This document shows, piece by piece, positions 22,656 to 34,500 of a stretch of DNA of 64,000 nucleotides. The first letter of the stretch is position 1. Each line of letters opens with the position of its first letter. Below the pieces are notes generated by a model. It saw nothing but the letters and a program-made list of their open reading frames with translations. It searched no databases and was not told where the DNA came from. Position numbers and translations under genes: made by a program. This DNA comes from Crambe crambe (lineage: Eukaryota > Porifera > Demospongiae > Poecilosclerida > Crambeidae): assembly GCA_963924555.1 (NCBI GenBank), contig OZ004584.1, positions 558,001 through 622,000 on the forward strand. The letters run 5' to 3'.

Positions 22656-24513
22656 ATGACACGGCCAGTGTTCAGATGCAGATGGAACTACGGTGGCCGG
22701 TAAGGGCCATTCAAACTTGATGTTTTCCATTTCCAAACTTGATGTTTGTCATTTCTAAACTCTTAGCTAGTCAGTTTAATTTGTCAAAGTACATATCACA
22801 GGGCATCAGAGGGAAACTGAAGTGGTGAGGCCATAATTAGCTAGCTCTACACCTGCGGTGCACAAAGTGCATCATTTAGGGGATCTTGAGGCATGCCCCC
22901 TTTGAAATAATAGGGATCAAGAGATGTTCAAACATGTGTATGCATAGGAGAGGCATGAGTGCTGCATCTTGAACTGTCTTCTGTCTAGGAGAGGCATGCA
23001 TGACTGTTGCCAGGCATGTAAAAATACATTAAAGAATTCTGCCGGTGTTATTGACCAGGATGGGGTAAGTTACGTCTTATAATAATAATTATGGTGACTT
23101 TCTTCGTATTAGCTAGTAGCTATCTTATGGCATCATTAAAGTTTGACAGAAGAATCAAAATTAGAAGTTTTAAACTTTGACAGTTTCATAGATTATAAAA
23201 GGCCAAGATTAGAAGTTTTAAAGTTTTGAAAAAAATTATTAGAAGTCGAAGTGGAAAATGTTGGGAAAACTTGAGTAATGAGTATTCAACCTTAGCTAGA
23301 GATGCATGGAAGCAATTAGTACGGTGGCTGGTAAGGGCCATTCAAACTTGATATTTTCCATTTCCAAATTTGATATATTCCATTTTCAAACTTGATGTTT
23401 ATCATTTCCAAACATTTCCAAACTTGACGTTTGTCATTTCTGAACTTGATATTTGTCAATATTTCCCATTTCCAAACTTAAATGTTTTTAATTTTCAAAG
23501 TACTACAGTGGCATCAGAATGGTAAGGATTATAAGATTCCGATGGAGTGCTTGAAAAAATCTTGTTCCATGTCTAGTTAGAGAGCATCATAGCTATAGCT
23601 AGCTACTGAAACATATACCTGAAAGACATACTGCTATGGTACTTTGATGGACATACGTACTGAGGAGAAAAATCTATGGATGAGATGATAGAATCTAGCT
23701 ACCAGTTGACTTACTATCTCCATGCCCCAAATTTTCATGTCGCCTTAACACTGTGGCTATCAACAAAATGAATCGTATCAATAATTCTCTTAATAATAAC
23801 AGCGAGCTAATAGCTCATTGCTTCCATGCATCTCTAGCTAAGGTTGAATACTCATTACTCAAGTTTTCCCAACATCTTCCACTTTGACTTCTAATAATTT
23901 TTTTCAAAACTTTAAAATTTCTAATCTTGGCCTTTTATAATCTATGAAACTGTCAAAGTTTATAAAACTTCTAATTTTGATCCTTTATAATTTATGAAAC
24001 TGTCAAAGTTTCTAATCTCGATTCTTCTGTCAAACTTTAATGATGCCATAAAATAGCTACTAGCTAATATGAAAAAAGTCACCATAATTATTATTATAAG
24101 ACATAACTTACCCTATCCTTATGGTCAGTACACTGGCAGAAGTCTTTTTTTATTTAATTAAAAAAATTTTTTTTGTATTTTTACATGCCTGGCAACAGTC
24201 ATCCTAGACCATGCCTCTCCTATGCATACACATGTTTGAACATCTCTTGATCCCTATTATTTCAAAGGGGGCATGCTTCAAGACCCCCTAAATGATGCAC
24301 TTTGTGCACCGCAGGTGTAGAGCTAGCTAATTATGGCCTCACCACCAGTTTCCCTCTGATGCCCTGTGGTATATACTTTGACAAATCAAACTGACTAGCT
24401 AAGAGTTTAGAAATGACAAACATCAAGTTTGGAAATGGAAAACATCAAGTTTGAATGGCCCTTACCGGCCATGCACCGTAGTTCCATCTGCATCTGAACA
24501 CTGGCCATGTCAT
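22656..24513. mobile_element. 1.86-kb foldback (palindromic) element
   Basis: The left arm, 22656 to about 23316, is the inverted complement of the right arm, about 23817-24513; a loop of about 500 bp lies between. The ends include the gatggaactacggt word and its complement, then a tggccggtaagggcc word and its complement. The arms carry repeated aacttgatgtttNtcatttcc units. The right arm has a small A/T-rich interruption (about 24130-24180). No ORF. Its end motif is related to the ggtggccgagaaggg ends of the element at 12965-14404. Confidence 0.75.
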
Positions 24514-24844
24514 CAGAGAGTGCGGTAGCACTCTCTAAGTAGGGATGGCAGGTCAAAGTCCATAGGACAGTATAAACTAAAAACTCTTCTTTCTCTTCTA
24601 CCCTTACTCTACAGGTTCTCAGAAGGCTACAGTGAATTATTATATCTACAAAGAAGAGAGGAGAATGTTCAAAAGCCAAAAATTCATTCGCTAACATAAG
24701 AAAAAAACGAGTTCTAAAATTGACCTTTCGTTCTTTTTCTTTATAATAATAATGTATAAGATCGACGTACCGACTTACTGGCTATAGTCATCAAAATTCT
24801 GCTTTGGCCATCTGTTAGAGCGGCACCTAGAGGCTGATCTTTTG

Positions 24845-25700
24845 CTATTAGTTAGAAGGAAGTTATTAATTATTCATAACTTTTTTCCTTGTAATTATAA
24901 CTATGAGTACCTATCATTGCTCATTATACATTAATTTTATGTGATTGATTTGAAAGAAAGGCCAGAATGACTTTTGGTATTAAAATTAGACATAAATTCA
25001 TCATTATTATAGCTAGATAATTTTGCCCCAAAGTTATCCGCCAGTTTCTGCTCAGTTCTCCCTCATCAGCATTATTGCAATACTTCCAGCTTTTGGCTGT
25101 TGGATTTTGACACCATCCACCTCAAGAATTCGGTTCAGTCAGCTGTCCTGTGGACCCTATGGATATTAGGGGGGAAATATAGTAAGCTTGCCATCTCCAT
25201 AGGATGACTATTGTATAGAAAACGAATGCACCAATTCCATTTACTGTTCTATCCTTTCCCTGAAATAACTAATACAGTTGCAATATTGTTAATCTATTTC
25301 TTGGGAGAGGGATTACAGTTTTAACACCACTTGCAAATGCTAGAGACAATATATGTAAGCTAATACAAAAACTAACATTACTATTCCATGTAGCTAAAGT
25401 TTACATGCCTTTTGATCAGAAAATGGGCAACAGCAATTGATTCTATCAAGCGTGAGAGGGATTATAGTCCCATTAACCACTACAGTAGTATTTGTAGGAT
25501 TAAACTTGAAAATCTGAGCTAAAATTTATTTCATACAGTAAATCTATGCCCTAGTGTATTATAATATCATTGGCATAAGTCTTACCTCACGGATCTTGTC
25601 AGAACAGCAACTTTGACAAAAGTGCTATGTCATTCAGCTGTCAACGCGCCTCGGTTGTTAGTTGTTAACGAGAGCACGTGATCCGTTTCCAATCCCGTAA
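24845..25700. repeat. Inverted copy of gene B 5' flank, split
   Basis: 24845-25010 is the reverse complement of about 8610-8745, and 25505-25700 is the reverse complement of about 8390-8587. About 495 bp (25011-25505) with no counterpart in gene B lies between them; no terminal repeats are visible there. The copy keeps CCGTTTCCAATCCCG (25683-25697) and the CACGTG box, but gene B exon 1 does not follow. Confidence 0.75.
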
Positions 25701-25717
25701 ACCTCTTATATCTACGG

Positions 25718-25760
25718 TGTAACCATAGATAGTATATTACCGCCCCGGGATTGGAAACGG
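25718..25760. repeat. Left arm of distant inverted repeat (with 28441)
   Basis: About 42 bp (taaccatagatagtatatta, then ccgccccgggattggaaacgg) is the inverse of 28441-28483, just upstream of gene D. The two arms bracket 2.7 kb containing a SINE-like unit, retro relic 3 and tandem repeats. Confidence 0.7.
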
Positions 25761-26123
25761 AACCAATTCCACGGGCAATCCGTGTTATGAAGTCAACGCG
25801 CGCGCGCTTAAATCTAATAATTATTACAGAACATACAGTGATAATGTGCAATACATACAGTGCATGCTACTAGTGATGTGATGGACTCTTCTTCCTCTCC
25901 TTATTCATCAGTCGAGAAGGCTACTACACAATAATTATACTACACAATATAATAATTACTTTCTGGCTCAGATAGATTTGCATGCACAAGTAAGTGATCA
26001 CAAAAATTGATGCAGAGTTGCTAATCTATATAATAATGTGCTTGTCAGTGCGTACATACGCACTACGTCACATTATGTCAAGGTATGCATCACAGTTAAT
26101 AATTGAGAAAGAAAAAGAAAAAA

Positions 26124-26198
26124 ACCTAATTGATTTGGGGCTCGAACCTGAGTCCTCGGACCTCGCCGGCCAACCCACTACTGCATGACTACAACGGC
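26124..26198 (-). other. tRNA-like SINE head
   Basis: Read on the minus strand, GCCGTTGTAGTCATGCAG begins a tRNA-sized unit with a box-A-like TAGTCATGCAGTAGTGGG and a good box B (GGTTCGAGCCC, 26148-26138). A T-rich stretch downstream could stop RNA polymerase III. The arms do not fold into a convincing canonical tRNA, so a tRNA-derived SINE is more likely than a real tRNA gene. Confidence 0.4.
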
Positions 26199-26219
26199 AA
26201 TGCTATCAATATTTGATTT

Positions 26220-26605
26220 TTTTAAAGGTATTGCAAATCAGATATGCTATTGTTGTTTTTTTGGTATAGTTTTTTGTTTTTGACTGAATTCTGATAAGAT
26301 AACACCAAAAGAGAAACAAATAAGGGACAAACAAAAAACAAAAACAGATCAGATATGCTGGGTTTTTTTTTAATTTTTTGTTTTTGATTGAATTCTGATG
26401 ATCATGATTGTGACCAAAAGAGGGACAAACAAAAAAACAAGTGAACAGAAACCAAAAGAAAAACAAAATAATTTTGCAGATCAGATATGCTGTTTTTTTT
26501 TTGTTGTTTTTTTTGATTGAATTCTGATGATATGAAACCAAAAGACAAACAAACAAGGGACAAGCAAAAAACAAGTGAACAAAAATCAAAAGAAAGATAA
26601 AATAA
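26220..26605. repeat. Three-copy tandem repeat, ~125 bp unit
   Basis: Three diverged units, each with gcagatcagatatgctg-like start, a T-rich block, ttgattgaattctgatga, then an A-rich accaaaagaNNgacaaacaa block. Long open frames across it are artefacts of the T/A-rich composition. Confidence 0.75.
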
Positions 26606-26629
26606 AACAACAAAAACACAACAGCAGTA

Positions 26630-26858
26630 AAATAAAGACCATCCAGTTCAGGGGGCAGGGTCGCAGCCATAAACTTGCATTCCCATGCCGAAGAGCAATG
26701 GCGACATGCCCGAAAAGGTGCTTGGTGGACGAGGTGGCATCATCCTCAACGAGGCCACCTAGAGTTTCAGCCACAAGCGGGATAAATTCAACTCCCACAG
26801 AGTAGCAAGATGAGAGATGGGAAGTCAGCTTGTGACGAATGTGCGCATACTTAGACAT
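26630..26858 (-). pseudogene. Retroelement ORF 3' end (relic 3)
   Basis: The minus-strand frame has FIPLVAETLGGL and KHLFGHVAIALRHGNASLWL, matching the last ~75 residues of relic 2. The rest of the element is missing. The tandem A/T-rich block at 26220-26605 begins directly after it on the element strand and may have grown from its 3' tail. Confidence 0.7.
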
Positions 26859-26884
26859 GACTGCGCATGCTCAGATTTAAATAC

Positions 26885-27115
26885 AATGGCGCGAAATTCA
26901 GGGAGAGAGAGGCAGAGTTGAAGTTCAGAAACTAGAAGATCAAGGGAGAGAGAGAGGCAAAGAAGTCAGAGAGCACATTTCACTGAAGATGAAAGAGCAA
27001 GGGAGAGAGAGGGAGAGAAGTCGAAGAACACACTTGACAGAAGATGAAAGAGCAAGAGAAAGAGAGAGGTACAGAGTGAAGGAGAGAAGGGAGAGAGAGA
27101 GAGAGAGAGTATTAG
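26885..27115. repeat. GA-rich minisatellite
   Basis: About three units of a ~57-bp GA-rich repeat (agggagagagaggcaaagaa, then agtc, ...cactgaagatgaaagagca), ending in a simple (GA)n run. Confidence 0.75.
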
Positions 27116-28440
27116 GAGAAAACTAACAGGGAAGAACAAAGACATATAGGCTAGGTGCTAATGAAACAAGCAGCACCTTGGGCCCATTGTCAAGTTTGAG
27201 GTTTGCAAGTGAAGCTCTCAACTGCTGTCACAATGGACTAGCTACCTCTTACTGATTATCCTTCTGCACTTAAAGAACTGTTTACTGGTTAAAATGAAAT
27301 TTGGGACAACTTGGAATTGATCACTAAAAGGATTTACTCCAGTTGAGAAATGGATTGAGTAACTAGCTAGCTATGTTGCACGTGAGAAAATCAATCCTTA
27401 TGCAAACACTTGCAACCCTCTATTGCAGGTTGTGGTACTTAATAAAGTCAGACTCACTACAGATTAATGCATGTGAAAAGGGAGAATAAACTCAAGCGTA
27501 CAAGTTAAAATCAAAATATTTGCACAATTAAATCTCGCTTAAAGTTTGCACATTACAATTAGTGGAATCTGACATGATAATGCCCTTGCAATAGTCTCAA
27601 ATAGACCTTTACTTGACATGCATAACTTGTACCCTTCATATAATTATGTCACTGGTAGCCACTCACTGCCAGTGAGTGGACACACACACATTCTGTGTGT
27701 AGAGTTTTTGCGGACGCAGGCATGCGCAGAGTTTCTGCGGGTACTCGCTAGTAATATAATATTATACCATCAAAATTATCAATGAACTTCAATGCCAAGA
27801 TGCAGTCATCAGAGTTACCAACACAATTTTGCTGGAATCAATCCGGCACAGTTACTAGAGAGACACAGGAGCTGCAATGCTGGAACAATTTTTAGGGTCA
27901 TGTTGCAATCTATAAATGATATTGACACTATTGATCATTTAATACTGGCATGAACTGTGGAGTGACCAGGATATCTGGAATGGAGTGCAGCAGTGGAAGT
28001 TACATGACTATTACTTTCTTGTACATAGCCGATGTTTCCTTCCTCCCATGAGTGCTCAAGTAATTGGTTTATATTTTCACCATTAATGCAGTAACATGTA
28101 TCTAATGCCACTCATTCTATAAAAGAAGGATGACTCTACTCACAAAACTAGATAATAAGCACAAACCTAAGTTATGAAGACTACCATTCCCCCGACAAAT
28201 TTTCTTCTAGTTTTCTATATCGCTAAAGTGTGGAATTTAGCCATTATACTAGTAGGAATAATTAAAATTGTGGATGCAAATTATAAATACTAACCGCCGC
28301 TTGCAGTTTCCCTGTGAAAGAGCAGCCACACGCCTCCTAGCGGACCGCTGCAGCCCGTTGCTACCCACGTAACTAAGTAAGTTTCTTGGTCGCAAACCAT
28401 AACACGGAGTGCCCGCGGAATTTTCAATTAGCCTATGCTA
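27116..28440. other. Intergenic, no gene recognised
   Basis: About 1.3 kb between the GA-rich minisatellite and the gene D upstream arm. Only short stop-rich frames are present. A small inverted word (cacacacacattctgtgtgt, about 27680-27702) is the one feature noticed. Confidence 0.45.
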
Positions 28441-28564
28441 CCGTTTCCAATCCCGGGGCGGTAATATACTATCTATGGTGTAACATAATAAATATCGCAA
28501 TTTTCCATTTTGACCAATTCGCTCGCTCGCCAATTACACTTCAGAGAATGAATGAGAGATAATT
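28441..28564 (+). promoter_or_regulatory. Gene D 5' flank
   Basis: Starts with CCGTTTCCAATCCCG (28441-28455) in gene sense, 110 bp before the ATG, followed by a ggcggtaatatactatctat stretch that pairs with 25718-25760. The last ~35 bp match the gene C leader. The same 15-mer lies 42 bp before the gene B ATG, also in sense. Confidence 0.5.
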
Positions 28565-31500
28565 ATGTCTTCACTGTGTCTTTTTATCTCCACAATATTC
28601 ATCGCACTGCTTCACTCGTATCTGGCTGCCCATGATCAACAAACATGCGTTTTACCTCTCTACTCCCGGCCTCTCCACGAGGTGAACCTTACACCAGAAA
28701 ATAAAGCCCTCTTGCTGACTGAGGGGAGATGTTACTTGAGCTGTCTGAGAGATGGTGGACCTCATAATGTAAGCATAGGCCAATTACTGGCTAGCAAAAT
28801 ATTTCTTTCTCTGTAGCACAGCTGTAAAAAAAAATTTTTTTTCTCCAGGATCTAAGGATGATACACCTCATATACGAGACTTGGCCTTTTCCTATCGTAG
28901 ATTATGACTCAAACTGTGAAGACCAACAAAAGGTAATATAGCTAGAGAGCTAGCAAGATAGCATGCTGTAGCTACACTCATATTCTCTTGATCATTACTA
29001 GCTGGCTCAGTATAGGCTAGCAACTCATTGTTTATTATTATAATGTAATATAGATCCAGGAGTGTACTCGAGGCTGTCGAGTTTGGCTTACAAGTGCAGG
29101 AATCACCAATAACCCATCAATGACAAGAGATCATAATATGGTGTTTCAGTGTATCACTGACTGTGTGAGTAGAACACATTATCTCATAGCTAACTAAGAA
29201 AGCTATAAATCATTTAATAGCTATTATAAGCTTTAGAGTTGGAACTGTCTTTCTTTCTTCCCTCTTTCTTTCTTTCTCTCTTTTCTTTCTCTCTCTTACT
29301 CTTCTTTCCGAGTCTCAGATGGAGGATTGCAAAACTGAGTGTAATGGTGAGAACATGTGCAGAAATGAGGACACCATAGACTTCTGGATAGTCAGAAGTG
29401 GTTGTACAATCGAATGCAATTTGGTAAGTGTGTTAATTTTGCTTGTTCAAGCTGTGAATCTTCAATATGCATTTAGAGAATAAAGTGTCACTTTGGATGC
29501 TTGGCAGGTGAAAATATCACTGGTATGAGAATGCCTATTTCTCCAACTCGACCTCTTGCTCCTCCAAGACTCATTCCACTGGACAACCGTACACTGTCCT
29601 CTTACAGAACTGGTGCCTACTCCATCAATCTGACTGAAGCCATGCCACCTGTAGGAACAACTAACCCTCCACTCGTTGGATTCCTCTTCAAGATTCATGA
29701 CAGCATGTCTGGTAACATCACATACATATGGCAGGTAACTTAACACATTATTCTAATAATTATCATTATGTCAATGCATGGAGTTGGACCCTATGATTAA
29801 TCTCTGGGATGGTATATTGTTTGAGGGCAGTATACTGCCTTAAGATCTGTCCCAATACCAATAGCTGGTCTATTTGATAGACACATTAAATTTGGGACTG
29901 TGTTGATTAGTGATAACTGTTATTATCTTGCGCTTGCATGTATACTAAAATTGATACCTGGAACAATACAGCACGATCCAAGGGAAGATTTGGATTTATC
30001 AAGTCATGCGTGTCGAAGTGTTAATATATCGTTTGCAGTGGTAAGCAGTGCAGGACCATCTAATTTCTCTGATGTGGTGACACTTGAAGTATTTGGAGGT
30101 GATTAATATAACATATTAAATTTTATGACTGATGTATTTTTGTTTGTCATTTCTGTCCTCTGTACTTGTTTACTATGCAAGCTACAAGGGTATTTTAGCA
30201 TGTTGCATATTTATATCCACACATTGACATTTAAAGAATAGTCGTCCACACAAGTACAGGTAGAATGGTAGAATTCAATGTTAAGTATACAGTCAGCCCC
30301 TGGAAATGCATGCTGCAACACAAATTGTTAGGAAGCTTTAGTATACTGAGTTCTGTATACCGCAATTCACTTCAAGTTGCTATAGCGAGGAGAAATTAGA
30401 AGCTGAGCCAGTCTCCGCTCGGTTAGAAAAAGACCTTGCAAAACCACTTCTGCTCATCCAAAACCTGGAACTTGTACCGTTTTCTAGTCTGAAGTTATAC
30501 CTCCGATAATAATTTTTGCATGTTTGTGAACTGATGTCATTGTGGAAATCAATTTCCGGATATTTTGCTGGTGGCGGGCTGACTGATACGGAATCTATTC
30601 ACTGATCATCCATTCACCAGAGCATTCTTGAGTGTATGAACATGACTACTCTATTTGTATGCATATGAGAGAGATGAAGTACGTATACAGTCCAATGAGT
30701 CCATTTGCAAACAGTATACCATTTATTTATTAAGCAAATAGCTGATAATGATAACCGTTTACTCTCACCGGTATTCTTGAAGGTTGTGTTTTTAACAAGC
30801 GAATCCATACTGAAAATGCTTAAGGCTTTGTACTGTGAAAGTACTTTAGCCGCAGCAATATTAGAAGAAGGAATACCTCTCAGTATATAGCTAATTGTCT
30901 TTTGAGTATAACCAAAAGTTTTTCATAATAATTATTGGAAGTAATAACTATAATATAGATGCCCTTAAATCCATACCTGAAACCACAACATAATACATCT
31001 AGTTCTTAAATTCCCCCGGCTTTTCATCTTTCATCCTCCCAGATACAAAAAATCAGTCTCAAATTCCCCTTCCGCCAGAACGGGTCCAAGTTACAGGCAG
31101 AGAAGACACAAGAATCAGATTCTTCCAACATGCAGTGATCAATGTCACATGGCAAAGACCTCGGAGTATGTAGCCAGCTAAATAACTTCCATAGATAAAC
31201 TACCTGTTGGCTACGTAAGTTTTGAGGTAGCGAGGTTAATTATTATCAAACATTATAGGTACTCGTTATCTGCGTAATTATACAATATTGGTTGAGAATT
31301 TGAGCGATGGGGGAATGTGTCGTTCTGAACCTCTGTTGAAGACTATTGATCGTGTGAGTTTATGACCATTCCTCTAGCCTCCTCTCGTACATGACTTAAT
31401 TAGCCAATGACTCTATAAATCTTACAGGATCCAGACAGTGAGCATTACTCTGTGATATTGTCAGCTTCCACTCGTGGGCAACTCCCAGTGATGGGCTGCA

Positions 31501-34500
31501 GATACATGATAACAGTAAGCCCTGGGGCCATGTACACAGATATTAATGACATTGTGTTTCATGCCCATAGTTTTTTATTTTGATGTTAGCTAATGGTATG
31601 ATATTTTCATGGTATCAAATAAATTCTTGTTTCGTGTATTAATTTTTCAAAACCATGCACAAAACTAAGAAAGGAATTTCTACCTATACGATATACACAT
31701 GATTAATAAAGGTCGGTTAACTCACTACTACATAAAATTGATATTACATTAGGTTGCTTCAGTTGGTGAAGATGGGAATACTTCAGTGTCTCTGGAATAT
31801 GAAGCCACTCAACGTAAGTTTACTAATAAGACATAGCCTCGTTCCCAGACACTATCCAATACATGTTGGGTAAAGGGTTTGGGTATGAGGTTAAATATAA
31901 GATTTCGGTTGCAAATGATCCCTCCCATGGATGCCAGAGATAATCAGTCCATGTTGCCTTTTTCAGTTCGCCTTTCTTGTTAATATTGCAGAATCAATAA
32001 TTATTGGTGATTACATTGATCTGTTCTGCACCAAATCTGGGAAATACAACAGCAACTCTGGGAATTATTACTTTGCTTTCAATGTGACGTGGTTGCTAGC
32101 ACCACATGTAGCATATAGTGACTACATGGACAACTTCACTCTTGCCATTAAAGTGATCAGAGTTACAGAAGATCCACGATCTGGTCCTAGAGAAAGAGTG
32201 CTTGAAAATGGGGAGCGTATTCCACCTATCAGTGCAATTGTGAGTTAATTAGCTGTTTCGTTTCTATGAGCATGACCTGATAATTGTGTCTTATTAGGTA
32301 AACACATCACAGTACTCACAGCAAATTGATGATTACCAAAGAGTCTATGCCCCACGAGAAGATCCTACTGACTTTTTCAGATTTGAGGTAGTTATGAAGA
32401 GCTACTTCAATAATAAATCAAATTTATACCTATCTCTACAGCTGACGATCAATTGGAACATGAGAAACACATTATTCCCACCACCACACTCTATGTACAA
32501 CTGCACACTCAGTGCCTTGTCACCTCGTCCTTCAGAAGTAGTGAACTTTACCCTGCTGTCCTATGAAGTCCAGTCCCGTGAGGTCAGGATTGTGGCCAGT
32601 TGGGAACCTCCTGCTGAAGTGAACGGGATTTTACAAAGCTACACCATGTGTACCACACCCACTCCACTACAAGGTCATGAAGAAGCTCACTCCAGATGCA
32701 AGGAAGGCATCCAGGTGAGCATCGCTCATTATCAGATTACTGTGATTAGAATTCTATTTCTTCATTATACAGAGCAACGTCACTATGATTGATGCTAACT
32801 TTGGTCTTACCAATGATGACCAGGTTCTTTATCTTCAGGTTAGTAATTGCCACTAGCTGGTATTAAGACTTAGAGATATATTATGAAGATATTGTGTTTA
32901 TAAATTACAGATTAGGGCCTATAACAGGTATATTGGTAGTAACTGGACTGAAGCTCATGCAATATCGGTGATTCACACACCAAACCAGAATACTCCAACT
33001 ATGGCAGGCAGTAAGTAATTGCTAGTGTCAGTCATGTGTGAGTTGATAGCTAGTGAGAAAATTAATCTTACGTAGATGGTGATTGATATATTTGGTTGCA
33101 GGTAGTTTAGGAACAGGTCCCATATTGGGCATCGTGTTTGGGGCAATCATTGCAGTGATTGTTGCATTACTGTGTGTGGTGTGCACTTGCGTCTGTTTCA
33201 AAATGCTCAGAAAAAGAAAGAAGATGATAAGAATGAGTCAAGTGAGTTAAAGTAATGATTTAATAAGTATGACTTCACAGTGTGTCCTACATTCCTTGCA
33301 GACTACAGCACACTATGATCCAATGTTTAACACAGTTGGCTTTGGACCTAGGATGCCCACTCTGGTGAATCATAATGCTGATCAGTCACTTGTTTCCCAG
33401 GACGACTGGGAACTCTCTCCTTCTGATATTATCGTGGACGACTCACTTGGGGAAGGAGCCTTTGGACTTGTCTACAAAGGTTTTCTAAAAGGACCCATCA
33501 CATGCAGCAAAGTCAAACCTGCATACAGAAAGGCAGTTCATGTCGACGTTGCCATAAAACTCCTCAAAGGTATTTTTCATAACTTTAATCCATGCTCATT
33601 TTAACATTAAGTTTGAACTCTAGACAGTGCCAAGGGAAGTGAGAGACGAGACTTTTTATCAGAGATAGAGATGATGAAGAAGGTGTCTGAAGGTCACAGT
33701 CCACATGTGGTGGGAATGTTGGGATGTGTGACAGTCCAGGAACCACTGTGTCTGGTCACCGAGTTTGTCCAATATGGAGACCTTTTATCTTACCTGCGGA
33801 GCAACAGGAAGATTGTATGTAATACAAGATAAATGGGGTGGGGGCAAGCTGAGTGAATCCCAATAAGAGAGTACATGCGTTGTGTTGCACTGAATTACAT
33901 TGCATACATAGGCGATGCTTCATAGACAAAGGCATATGAATGTTGAGGGAGCTGACTACCACAGTGTGCGTGAAAAGTGGGTGTCTGGCAGCCCCTTACT
34001 GATTATTTATTTTCATCCATTAACATATTATTAGCTATTACAAAACAGTAAAAAAATTAGCTATGGTTTAAAGCTTCTACATTTGTAAAAGTGGTAACCC
34101 TAACTATTTGTTTCAGTACATAACTGGCACTGTTAGAGAAGAAGAAGACCCATACTTGCAGCTGGGACAGATCGCACCTATCGATCTTATCTCCTTTGCC
34201 TACCAGATAGCAGCAGGAATGGCATATCTCTCCAGCATTGGTATAGTCCACCGAGATCTTGCCTGCCGTAATATTCTTGTTGATGAAGGAAGAGATTTGA
34301 AGATCACTGACTTTGGCATGTCACGTGAAACAGATGAGATATACATCCAGAAGAGCAAAGGACGTGTTCCTTACAAATGGATGGCCATCGAATCCATCAT
34401 GGCACGAGAATTCACCTCTGCCTCTGACGTGTGGTCCTACGGAATTGTCCTTTGGGAAATTGGAACTCTAGGTAGCTAGCTATTATGTGCTACTGAGTCC

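Noticed and set aside
26206-26670. 154-aa minus-strand open frame rich in Phe and Lys
   Set aside because: It spans a T/A-rich tandem repeat and retro relic 3; composition explains the open frame and there is no conserved motif.
29462-29746. Minus-strand 94-aa frame over gene D exon 5
   Set aside because: Antisense of a real exon; the same antisense frame appears over gene C exon 5.
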